Shown: piece by piece, positions 10,111 through 20,012 of the stretch
Position numbering within the stretch: the stretch's first letter is position 1
Layout of the letters: each line of letters begins with the position of its first letter
From: Prorocentrum cordatum
Lineage: Eukaryota > Sar > Dinophyceae > Prorocentrales > Prorocentraceae
Direction of reading: 5' to 3'
Assembly (NCBI GenBank): GCA_963575745.1
Contig: CAUYUJ010021035.1
Coordinates: forward strand, 1-64,000
DNA length: 64,000 nt
Position numbers and translations under genes: made by a program
The notes under the pieces: model-generated
Seen by the model: the letters and a program-made list of their open reading frames with translations, nothing else
Database searches by the model: none
What the model was told of the DNA's origin: nothing

Positions 10111-10585
10111 TTATATAAGCACCTCGGCGTCCGCCCGTAGGCCCGACTGGATGCGCTTATCTCCGGGCAAATGTCGACATCCATGAATATCTAACCGAGT
10201 CCTCCTCAGGGTGATCTTCGCTTCGGCGCGACAGACCGACATTCAATATTCGCGGCGTGTGCCTCCATTGAGTCCCGTGTATGAAGTGCCGTGGTGCTCC
10301 TGCCTCTGTCAGGTCTGTCACCCGCGAAAGGAATGATTCTGGGCACTTAATGCCTGGGCCGATGTGCCCATTGCTGGGCCGCAGATAGTAAGTCGGGCAG
10401 GGATGCCCGCGGAAGATCGTTTTCTTTACCTGGAGCCGTCTTTTCTTCGTGCCAGTGCTGCGGTCGATCATCTCGCTTATTTTCAATACTGCTAGTGCTT
10501 GGTATGCCCAATGCTTAGACTTGAAGCATTGCTTGACGACGTCCAGGTGTTCTAATGATAATGTTCGCAGCCTTCCGGTGGCCAA
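10111..10585 (-). pseudogene. decayed Tpt1/KptA-like RNA 2'-phosphotransferase segment
   Basis: The minus frame contains KKRRLQVKKTIFRGHPCPT and later HFIHGTQWRHTPRILNVGLSRR. These align in order and spacing with the Tpt1/KptA signature: K-x-R-F before R-x-x-Q-G-H-S, then L-x-H-G-T, then I-x-x-x-G-L. Family members transfer an RNA 2'-phosphate to NAD+ and are best known from tRNA splicing. Here the GH and HGT positions are kept, while Q is R and the histidine-rich HVHL region after GL is replaced by EDHPEED. The end is spread over frames: a segment DKRIQSGL...ADAEVLI before a TAA at 10113-10111 looks like the shifted C terminus. It overlaps and is frame-shifted from the ORF upstream. Position at the 3' end of a gag/zinc-knuckle element suggests it belongs to that element. 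Recognition is by motif only. Confidence 0.4.
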
Positions 10586-10917
10586 GTTGCCAGTGAGTCA
10601 CTGAGGCATGCCCGGCCAGCAAACTCGTCGCACGAGGCGGCCGCATTCGTGAACCTATGCGAAATGCCGTCGCTATGGAATGGCTTGTGCCGGGTGGCTG
10701 TAGTGAGCCACTCCGGGCAGCAACGCCGTTCATTTTCGATCGGTGACCGCATTGACTGGTTGCTCTCGTTCCAGAGCATCGCCCGCAGTGCTTCAGCTTC
10801 ACCGCTGTAGGTGAAGACTGGCTCTTTGCGTAGTGCGTTACGGACGCGTTGGCGTTCGACATTTGCATCAGTCGCGCGCGCTGCCGCGGTGCAATTGAGC
10901 TCTGTGCTACTCTGCAT
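10586..10917 (-). pseudogene. decayed retroelement ORF, function unknown
   Basis: The frame reads DANVERQRVRNALRKEPVF, YSGEAEALRAMLWNESNQS, RPRHKP-like basic turns and then a stop at about 10552, where the reading shifts to the next frame (LSLEHLDVVKQCFKSKHWAY) that leads into the phosphotransferase-like segment. It is plausibly its N-terminal part. The only ATG is at 10917. The composition is less GC-rich than the host exons, like the rest of 10.1-15.2 kb. Confidence 0.35.
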
Positions 10918-11429
10918 CGGCTCGAACCATCATCGGCTGTGCCATTATAGGACGGGTAAACTGGCGTATGATGTGGGGGGGGCACGTGCTCCCCAATAGG
11001 GCCTGCCCCCCTCTTCCACTTCAGGGGCGTCAGCAGCTTATCCCGCGCGCGCAGATGCAGCAGGCGCCGCCGCGGAAGCCGACGCGACGGAGGGCTCTGT
11101 GGGTGACCCCGCACTTCCACATGGGCCCTTCTCCTTCTTGCGGATGTTCGCGCGCTGGCACCTGCTCTCCATCGGAGCTCCCGGCGCCGTGGATGTGGCC
11201 CGGGGTGCTTTCCTCTCCGCGTTGGGCTGCGGGGCGCGACGCGCTGCTGAACCGCCCAGCGAGGGTGGCCAGCCAGCTCCGCGATGGCTCCTGCCAGGGG
11301 CGGCGCCGCGCAGCGCAGCGGGCTCCTTCGGCGTGGGCGCGCTGCTGCCGCGGAGCGCCGCCGCCGCGGCTGCCGCAGCTGGCCCCCATGGAGCGCGTTC
11401 CACGGGCAGGTTTCCCCGCGGCCCCCCCG
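10918..11429. other. GC-rich island inside the retroelement, coding status unclear
   Basis: From 11020 to 11430 the GC content rises sharply and all frames become Ala/Arg/Gly/Pro-rich. A minus frame with ERKAPRATSTAPGAP and a plus frame are equally open, so neither can be preferred. This may be a divergent linker of the element or an unrelated insertion. Confidence 0.35.
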
Positions 11430-12923
11430 TCAGATCGCTTCGCCCTGTTTCTTCCAGGGTCGGCCGCTGCTGAGGAGCTGGTTATGCTTCTTCGACCTGG
11501 GTGACCTCGGCGCGCTTGAAGATGGAGATGTATCAACGTCTTTCAAAGAACGCCTCAGGGGCTTCGGGGATTCGTCTGCCTTCTTAGCGGGCTGCCCCAC
11601 ATCGGCGGACGCCGCAGGTTTCCCCGCGCTCTTGTGCGAGGAGCTGTTTGACGGAGGCTTCCGCTCACATCGGTAGAGCCTCATATGATCAATCTTGGCA
11701 TTCTTTTAACAATCCAAATGGTATCTCCCATTGGGCAGCTTGCCAAGTAACGAGGTAACTATCCGTCCAATGCCTATGCTGTGACGCACCACTGCTTCAC
11801 CCTCTTCCAAGACCGTTTCCTCCGTGACTTGCGCATCCATGTCGATATCGGCATCGGTGTCTTCGTCAGTATAGGACTCGTATTCGTATGCAGACACAGA
11901 CGCAGGTACAGTGGGATTGACGGCCTGTGCGAGGCCAGACGCCTCGTCTTCATTAGCTGCAGCTGGCGGGCTACCCCACTTGCCCTGGTCCTTATCGGCA
12001 CCTTCGCGAGAAGAAACCGGCATCCCCGCAGAGGAGGTCGCCGGCGCATCGCGTCGGGTCTCGTGGCGTGCCCGACTGCAGCGCTTACGTCGGTGCTCCC
12101 CATCTTGGTCTTCCCAGTCCTTCTCGACGAATTCTGTCTGAACCTCAACTAACGGCTTGTAGTCCGCTTTGGTCAGGTGTGTTTCGCTGGGGTTGCAACT
12201 CGGGTCCACCTTGCGGCCTTCGCTGTCCCCGTGGGACAAGACCCATGGGGCCCTCTCGAAGTTGGTGCTCCTTGAAGGGCGCCCCATCGGGCAATTCGGT
12301 CTGCGGTCCGCGAAGTGCTCGCGTCCGCAGACCTTCTCTCGGTGCGTCTTCCGATCCGCAATGGCGGCTCTGTCGCCGGCTTCCCATTCCGACGTTTCAG
12401 CTGTCCTGGTACCGCCCCTTCTGCTGGAACGGGTGATTTTGCCCGCGTCTTGATCCCGCTGCACGTTCCACAATGACAAATAATTGCGGACTCGATGATC
12501 AGAGTAGCCCTGTGCCCGCCAGTGCCACATGCATCCGCCTGGTACACGCTGGCGAGCAATCCCGTCGTCCTGTTCACCGGCTAATCTGAATCGACGCTGG
12601 CATTCGGGCTCGTCTGAGTTTTCGTCGCCCCGATGCGGGCGCCGCGCGCCGCTCGAGCGGGCGCGCGGGTGCCTGCGCGAATGGCTCCGCCGGGGATGGC
12701 GCGGTGGATTGCTCTCAGCTTCCCTTTCCTCGCCATCGCCCCGAATGTGCTCCGCGCGCCTCCGAGCCTCGCGGCTCGAAGAGCGGTCGCGTGGCAGAAG
12801 TGAACTGAGAGTCTTCATTATGTCCGAGTGCGCACTGGACCCGCTTAGAAAGGTCACCAGCGTCGCGCGGGCTGCCCCGCCAACGATCGCCGTCGCAAAT
12901 AAAACCGCACGCGGGGCCACCAA
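11430..12923 (-). pseudogene. middle part of the decayed gag/zinc-knuckle retroelement
   Basis: One frame is open except for a TAA at about 11708-11706, across which the text continues sensibly: SLLGKLPNGRYHLDC, stop, KNAKIDHMRLYRCERKPP. The C-terminal part is Lys/Ser/Pro-rich. Upstream it is charged and Arg-rich with a very acidic stretch (SYTDEDTDADIDMDAQ). A better frame for 12173-12577 carries ICHCGTCSGIKTRAKS, a Cys/His cluster, so at least one frameshift is present. I find no reverse transcriptase or integrase motif, so the element class stays open: it may be a non-autonomous or internally deleted derivative. Confidence 0.4.
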
Positions 12924-13269
12924 TCAGCTGCGGTCGGAGCGACAATGGGAGCTCCTCCTCCGTGGCCAGTATAACGCCATCACCAGAACTATCCGGCTCG
13001 TAGCAATTGGAGTGCGCAGGCGCCCCCGCAATCTCGCAGTCCGAGTCGGCGGGCGGCCGGCACTCCTCGATCATCTCTACGCGCGCAGGTCGCCCCGCGA
13101 TCGGAATGCCCAGCCAGTCTGCGAGATCGATCTCATCGTGGCCAACGTAGACCTCCTCGAAGAGCTCCTCGGCGCACCTCTCGAGGGACACACTGGCGCC
13201 CGCGCGCCTCGCGGGCGCGAAGTGGACGGCGGCTGCGGGGCTGTCCTCTGCTCCGGCAAGAAGGGCTCC
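12715..13269 (-). pseudogene. continuation of the gag polyprotein after an in-frame TAG
   Basis: This frame is the same as that of the gag-like segment upstream, separated only by TAG at 13272-13270. It reads AEELFEEVYVGHDEIDLADWLGIP, then EMIEECRPPADSDCEIAG, with natural composition. It stops at 12715 in a region where the neighbouring frame takes over, so a frameshift lies between about 12920 and 12715. No catalytic motif (for example D[ST]G of a protease) is evident. Confidence 0.4.
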
Positions 13270-14856
13270 CTAATCGACGCGCTGAATGTCGAAATCGGTT
13301 TGAGCCAAATGCATCGACTGACCCCTGCCCCCCCCGTCGCCCCGGGGGCATTCGCGACGAAAATGCTCGGTGATATGGCAGATCTCACATTTCATGTTTT
13401 CCCCGTTGGCTTCCTTCGGGTTGCCGCGGCGCCCGTTGCCTTGTCCTGAGGCGCGCCTGCGGCCTCTACCAATCCCCGGGAAGATGTCCTCAGACTGCGG
13501 CCCCGTAAGGGGGGCCGGGAATGTCAGCGTACCTCTACCATGCAGACGTCGTCGTTCACCCTTGCCCTTTAACCTAAAGGCACGTCGAACTGCGCGTCGT
13601 GCCCATCGAACTGTTTTCTTCATAAAGCGTCTCCATCGGCGTTGATGTTTCTGGTGGCCTGTGAAAATCCATTGCGCCACTTGCTCTTCAGTGTGGTGCG
13701 CGGGCGTATCGGAATAGTCCAGTTTACCAATTCCGTCATCTGACGAGGTGTCAGCATCGGCGCCCACGTCAAAGTCGGACTCTGCAGGTTGCCCCGCCGA
13801 GCCCACGAGGGCAGTGGCCTGGGCAGGGGCCGCCGTGGCCGACGGCCCCTGGCATCGATCGCAGGAGTCTTACGACCCCATGGGCTGGCCACCTTGCTGG
13901 CTTAGTAGAGTGGTGGCATCGTCTGGTTGTGGATCGCCATTCCAGACGGCGCTGGCATGCTGCCCCGCATGAGTGTCGCCATGAAAGACATCAGCGCGGT
14001 GGCCGCGGCTGAATACACCACCAATATTGAAAAGGGTTCGCTCAGCAAGATGGGCGTAAGCCCTCATGCGCTCCAGTGATGAGTCGACCTGTTGCTGAGA
14101 CCTTGGCATTTGGTAGCTCAGTGGTTGTAGTAGTTGCTGTGCGCGCGAAGTGCCGACACCTAGGGCCCTGAACAGCATGACTGTCAGGATCTGGAAGTTT
14201 GGGATGTTGAACCCCGCGGCGTCATCTTCGAAGCGTGCAATCTCGAAGCGGGCCAGCGTCTGGTCGATCCGTTCTCCCGCATGGACGCGACAGTCCATGG
14301 GAGCCGTCCCCGAATTGAGTTGCCGTTCCTCTTCCATGTTCTCGAACTTAGTGCTGAGGAGGAACATTACGTAGGTGACTCCATCGGTGTGGCGTCCACC
14401 AATATTCACTCCAAAGTTGATTACTGCGGGGGGAACTCTCCTGGCTCTTGCGAGACCTCCAAAGCCACGCTGTAAAACGGCGGCCTGTTGGGAGGTCATA
14501 GTGCCTGTGGTCACGTTGATCCAGGCATGTGCCTCGCGAGCGAACTCGCGGAAAGGTGCGTTGCCGGCCGGGTCCCACTGAGGGCCGGTAGTACGCCCGT
14601 CGTCTGCACCACGCTGCATGTGTCCAGCCGCGCATCCGATAGCGACCCAGAGGGGGTCAAATATAGCAATGCCAATCCAGTGGCCTCGTAGGTCGGTGTC
14701 GGTTGTGCGCGGCGTTTGGTTAAGAAGTGACGTTGCCGTCACTTTGCGAGGAGGTGCAGGCGGCACGATGTCATAGCGCACGTTACCATACATAGCATCG
14801 TCGAAGAATTTGCCAAGTGGCGTAGGTGGGTGGACTTCACGAGTGTAGTAGCGCAT
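13270..14856 (-). pseudogene. gag: gag-like protein with CCHC zinc knuckle, interrupted by TAA
   Basis: The ATG at 14856-14854 follows an in-frame TAG just upstream, so the start is well placed. About 330 residues of gag-like sequence follow, with several helices (FREFAREAHAWINVTTG, FQILTVMLFRALGVGTSRAQQLL). A single in-frame TAA at 13872-13870 interrupts it. The same frame then continues through a Lys/Arg-rich stretch to one perfect zinc knuckle, C-E-I-C-x4-H-x4-C (near 13395-13350), and ends at TAG 13272-13270. A capsid-like region followed by basic linker and CCHC knuckle is the standard retrotransposon gag layout, where the knuckle binds element RNA. The frame kept on both sides of the TAA argues for a recent nonsense change or readthrough. 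Confidence 0.65.
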
Positions 14857-15631
14857 ATATGTAGGGCTCAACTAAGGGACCCCTGCGTGGCAGCAATGCA
14901 AGTGCCCTTGCGATGGTAAAGAGCTCCTCCATGTAGAACCACTTCACCCCGATGTTCCACCATGTCAGTAGTCCACCAGATAGCGCTGCGGATAGCAAGG
15001 GATATAACTAGAGCTGACCACCAACGGCCAGCCCGGCTACCAAACATAAAGTTCGTCAGGAAACCCAGCGAAATGCTTCGCCTAAGGCGAATAATACGTC
15101 CGACCCTGTTGTATCGTATTAGCGATGGTGCCAGAAGTGGGCAGGAACCGCGTGAGCGGCGATGATACATCTCAAGTATAAAAAATGTAACCTTTTCTGT
15201 TTCGATGTAAGGAAGCGGGCCGCGGTGCGGCCCGGCCAGATAGGTGGCCGGTCACTGGGCCAAAATGGCCGCGGACAAACGCTCGATACAGTCGGACTCG
15301 ATTGGACAGGACACGCGAGCGGACACAAGACCCTTCCGAGGGCCACGCCGCCACAGGAATGCAAGAGTCATGGGTCGGCCACGTCGCCACAGGAATGCAA
15401 GAGGCATGGGTCGCGAGACACAAGAAACGAAGGTACCCTTGTCTTGGCAGGGTCGACCTACTAATCCGGGCCGACTGTACATCTCGCCTTTGCCCTTCCT
15501 CCTTCAGAGTCAGCCATCGTGCTGTCAGGAGGAACGCTGAGTAAGGAACGGCGAGCCCTGCTCACGAGGAGGTTCCTCGACCCAGATCTACGGAATTTGC
15601 CGAAAACCACAATCCCTCCTGAGCCCGAAGT
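14857..15631. other. 5' flank of the gag element; short duplicated motif
   Basis: Between 14872 and about 15190 the composition matches the retroelement, so this is probably its 5' untranslated region; no LTR pair was recognised. A 36-bp unit containing GCCACAGGAATGCAAGAG occurs twice at 15342-15378 and 15378-15414. No gene is supported. Confidence 0.4.
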
Positions 15632-16291
15632 AGTCCTTATTTGAGCGTCTTGGCTGTGCTCCCAGGACCTCTCCCGGGATTCCCAATCGAGTGCACCTGT
15701 GGTGGGACGAGGGCTCCCCGAGGGCCCCCTGAGGAGGCCCAGGCAGGCGAAAGCGAGGTCAAGGCTTCGGCGTCGGTAAATGTTTTCTCCTGCAAACCTC
15801 GCGGCCCAGACCCGATCAAGATCGATCCCCGGAACACTCCCAGGCTCATTCCATGCATATTCTTCGTATTGTCCTGGATCGATATGCAGGCGGCCCCGTG
15901 CCTCGAAAACGGCCTCCAGCCACCCGTCTCGGCCCCGATTTGGGCGGCCTGAAATCTCAAGAGTCCTTATTTGAGCGTCTTGGCTGTGCTCCCAGGACCT
16001 CTCCCGGGATTCCCAATCGAGTGCACCTGTGGTGGGACGAGGGCTCCCCGAGGGCCCCCTGAGGAGGCCCAGGCAGGCGAAAGCGAGGTCAAGGCTTCGG
16101 CGTCGGTAAATGTTTTCTCCTGCAAACCTCGCGGCCCAGACCCGATCAAGATCGATCCCCGGAACACTCCCAGGCTCATTCCATGCATATTCTTCGTATT
16201 GTCCTGGATCGATATGCAGGCGGCCCCGTGCCTCGAAAACGGCCTCCAGCCACCCGTCTCGGCCCCGATTTGGGCGGCCTGAAATCTCAAG
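15632..16291. repeat. 330-bp tandem duplication, apparently identical copies
   Basis: 15632-15961 and 15962-16291 are two head-to-tail copies of a 330-bp segment; reading both through, I found no difference. The length is a multiple of three, so open frames run through both copies, but their translations look compositional. The segment shares short blocks (TCCTGCAAACCTCG, GATCAAGATCGATCC) with the dispersed repeat family described at 28012-28370. Confidence 0.9.
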
Positions 16292-18171
16292 ACGCTCTCG
16301 GAGACACGATGGCTGACAACCGTCCGAGCCGGCACCGAAACCAAACCGACCGAACGCAGCCGACTGCGACGCGGCCGAGCCAACCAGACCGCGGACACCC
16401 TTTTCTCACCATCACTCGGATGTCCATTCCCCGTGCGTTTGTCGGTGTCGTGCGCTTCTTTTTTCGCAAGGTGATCCAATGATGCTCCTCGGTGGTCCTC
16501 GCCGAGGAAAAGAGGCACACGTCCGAGCGATGCCAAGTCTTTGGGGGGACGCAAAGGTACCGATGCCGCCAACCCCCAAACCTCTCCTGGGGTGCGCTCT
16601 GACCAGGACTGCGAGGCGAATCCTGTCGCGGTGGCGAGGGCCTCACAAGGGGCCCGAACAAGCCAAGACGAGGCAAGTGTAGCGGCATCGGTGCCTTGTT
16701 CTCTTCTGGGGAGACCGACGTCTCGATTTTTTCCATGCGCGGTCCCCGCAACCCCAGGGCCGCTTTTTCATCCCGAATCATGTCTTGATGGTCCCCAGGC
16801 CCAGCGAGGGCACCAAAGGCCGAAATCGACGAAAAACTTCATTCATATAGAAAAACTGTATAAACATACACTTTTGGAACTCCGCGCGGGCGCTGGGACC
16901 CCCCCTGGCGGCGCCTCCGGCGCCGCCCCTGGCGCGCTCTGGCTCCGTGCGCCAAGGGCGGCGCCAGATCCAAGAAATCCGCGCGGACGTCCAACAATTT
17001 ATGTACATGCAGTTTTTTCTTCCTCTACTCCTGCCCTGTTTTACGACGAGAGCGATGTCATGATAGGATTGGCTCACAATGCGTTCCAGGACTTCCAAAG
17101 CATCTAGCGGCCCTCGTTCCTGCAGCCCGTGTGGAACGTCAGGAGATATTATTGGGAACCCTGGAAACCTTGAAAATCTGGGAACGTATCATTATCATGA
17201 CCTCTTGCTGAGGGGCAACGATAAGGGGGACTGGCATCAGGGGGGGGACATCGACCTGGAATCGGCGGCACATTGCCGAAAAAACGGAGATAGGCCCCCG
17301 ATCAATGGGTGATTTGGGGATGATCCCCCCTGTGCACCTGTGCCTCTCCTCCCCTACCGTTGTCCCTGCCTTGCGCCTCTGATGCTTGTCTCAATATCTT
17401 GGAGGTCTGGGCGCCCCCCCTGGGAGCTCCTCCTCCGCCGCGGCGGCTGCCGCGCAGGCCGCCGCGCTGCCCCGCGGCCGCGCCTCCGACCCAGCGGCAG
17501 CCAGCGAGGCGGCTGGGCATCGCCCAACCAACCCGTATCCCCATGGGCGTGGCCTGGGCCCCATTGGCCGATTTACCCCCCTCGATGGGGATCTAAGCCG
17601 CTTCCTTCAGGTTTCGAAGGGTCTATCCCAAACTGGGGTGCTGAGGTGGTGGGGGTCTGGATGGGGATGGGGATGGTGACGGGAGTCGGTTGGGCGATAC
17701 TGAGCGGCGGGCACTCCCCTCTGGACAGCGGCCTCCCAAATGAGCGACGGAAAAAACGGATCTTGCGCGACAAGACAAATTGTCAAAACTGATAGCGAGG
17801 ATGCGCGACAAGGGTGCAAGGGCCTTGGGCGCCGCATCGCCGATGCGGCGCGATCCTCCGACCGTATCCACTCGGACGTCGTCTGGGATGCCTAGACCAA
17901 ACCTCCGTTGCCGTGATTATGCTTCGCGCCGGGGCATCCCGTTATTTCTTGTTTGCCCTAAGCTGCTGGCGTCGCACTTTTTTCGTCACGGGTGGGTGTG
18001 CCTGGATTCGGGCCCTGGGACCCTCACGTACTGATGCGGCTCGAGAAAGGCTGGGGGCAATTTGAGAGTCAGGCTCTGGTCATGATGTTCACATTGATTT
18101 TGATGTTTCGCGGCGTCCGATCGGCCTTTTTTTCAAAGTCGGCCTCCAGGGGGTAGTTTTCGGGCCCTCGG
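16292..18171. other. intergenic or intronic DNA, no gene
   Basis: It contains a copy of a dispersed repeat (16763-16835), GGCGGCGCC-rich patches (16900-16970, 17410-17510) and no frame I can defend. It ends at the left target-site duplication of the copia element. Confidence 0.45.
16763..16835 (+). repeat. dispersed repeat family copy A (partial)
   Basis: CTTTTTCATCCC, then CCCAGCGAGGGC, then AGGCCGAAA match in order and spacing the copies at 28012, 33471 and, inverted, 29694-29775. Confidence 0.5.
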
Positions 18172-18176
18172 GCCAT
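18172..18176. repeat. target-site duplication GCCAT, left
   Basis: The five bases GCCAT immediately precede the left LTR and recur directly after the right LTR. Confidence 0.7.
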
Positions 18177-18416
18177 TGCGGAACCGAGGGTATCAGTAGC
18201 GTCCTCCCCTTCCACTTCCGCAGCGGGATATGGCGGCGGGCGAGCGGCAGCGCCAGGGGGACAAACGTCTTTACTCGGCCACGCGCTCCGACAACCAAAT
18301 CGCCCTCACGCCGGCTACGAGCCAGACGGCATCGGTCGAGCGAGCGAGAGGGGGACATATACATAAATAAACAGAGCGGGGGGCGAGTCTGGGCTTGGAG
18401 GCCGCGTTTCTCAACG
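18177..18416 (-). repeat. 3' LTR of the copia element
   Basis: The 240-bp LTR starts TG on the plus strand. Its other end is CAACG where the partner has CAACA, so the first base in element orientation has mutated. Identity to the 5' LTR over the readable length is high with scattered substitutions and small indels (roughly 85 to 90 percent by eye), indicating an insertion that is not recent. Confidence 0.8.
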
Positions 18417-18867
18417 CGGATCTAAACCTTTGCAGACTCGAGCCCGCTCTCAGCAAGAATTGATGAGCCGACCTGCAAGAGCCGAGTTCATCCAAAAACA
18501 GTTTCCCAGAAAGCTATGTCTCGTGGTCGCGATCCACGAGAGTGACATCAAACATCTGAAATGAGGACGTCGCCTAGAACGCTTCTCAGAGAATTCCAGA
18601 AATTCAACAGCAGCGAAACTCCATCTCAGAGTCTCTGGATATGACGTGGGCTGTCGCGCCCAATCGGATATCGCACAACGAGGGTGAGGAATGATGAATA
18701 TATACTTAACGCACGGCACTGCACTCGAGCGTACTAACTAGGATGAGCTGCGGCACTGGATATATATTTCGGAGGGAGGAGGAGAAACGATATTATTAGT
18801 CTGCCTGAGGCTCAAGCGCACTCGGCGTGAACTCTCCACCTTTCGCCATCTCCTTCACTCTTGGCGC

Positions 18868-19776
18868 TCAGCGCTCTCGAGCTACGCGCCTGGCTGTCTT
18901 CGCCATCTCCTCGCGAAACTCGATGATCCAGGTCCCGCGTGCTAAAGCTTCTCGAAGGTGGTCGGCAGGCATATCCTTGGTCAATACATTACTCAGCATG
19001 TTGGGACCATCCGTCCAGCGCATCATCGTCTGTGGCCTGTCGAGAATCTCCCCGGCGCTGGCCAACTCCTGCGTCTGAAATGAATCGATCATGTCAGTCC
19101 TTCGAATCCGCCACTACCGTCATTTTTGGACGCCCGAAATGGGCGCGGAAAGAATGGGCACAATGCCCAACGACAAATCTTGTCCCAAACCAACAGCGGC
19201 CACTGTTGGGCAGGCGGCCTTCTGTCTCAAATGGGCGCAGGCCGCGGCGACGCCGACAGCGAGTCCTGTTCAAAATGAACAAGAACTGCTGCAGGGCATT
19301 GCTCCCATTCTTTCCGTGCCCATCTCGTTCGCGCCGATCATTGGAACCTGCCGCCCGGACAATCTCACGCCGGCGCCCCGTGCCGCGGGGCCATGCAACA
19401 TCTCCGCAATCTGGCCGCGGAGCCCTTGGGCCACGTCGACAGCGCCACCCGCAGACATCGCCTCCGCCGCGCAGGAGCTCCTCACAGCACGTTTCAGCTT
19501 GCGGCTCTTGCCCTCCAGCGACGAGAACCTGCCGGCGCCGCCGTCCACGAGCTCCCGATCCGCGAACAGGATGAGGAATCCGGCCTGCGTGCCAATCTTC
19601 TCCGTCGCAGGGTTTGTCATCAACGATGCTCCATCGCTCATCGGAATGCCCAGCGAACTGTCCGACACCGCCAGGCCAGCCCGCTTGAGGTCGATCGGCC
19701 GCAGCACGAGCTTGAACGTCGAGTCGCGCTTCAGCTCGCTCAGCACCTGGTTCGCTTGGATCAGCGCCGAGATCAT
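18868..19776 (-). pseudogene. copia RNase H-like region and C terminus
   Basis: 19776-19270 reads MISALIQANQVLSELKRDST, FKLVLRPIDLKRAGLAVSDS, then GFLILFADRELVDGGAGRFS and SLEGKSRKLKRAVRSSCAAE, the RNase H-like stretch of copia elements (D in VSDS, S-x-K-x-x-R-x-V-R-S-x-x-A-A-E). 19092-18868 has the usual copia C terminus: RWTDGPNMLSNVLTKDMPAD, HLREALARGTWII. A frameshift or a break separates the two. No PPT-like purine run was found between 18868 and the 3' LTR. Confidence 0.65.
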
Positions 19777-20012
19777 CGGCCCTTTCTCGCGCCCCTTCTC
19801 GCGCTGCAGCGCCGCCAGGTCGTGCGATTAGTCCACGCGCAGCTAGGTGACAAGCCAATTGAGTTGATCTTGCCAACCACCTGCTGGCGCTGCTTCCACT
19901 CCGTCGTATCCATGGGCTGATGCGCAGCTTCGCGCCGGCTCCTGGCCGCAGTCGCAGGCCCCAGGCCGGCCGCGTAATCCATCGCGTCGAATGCGATGGC
20001 TTTTCCAGGCTG

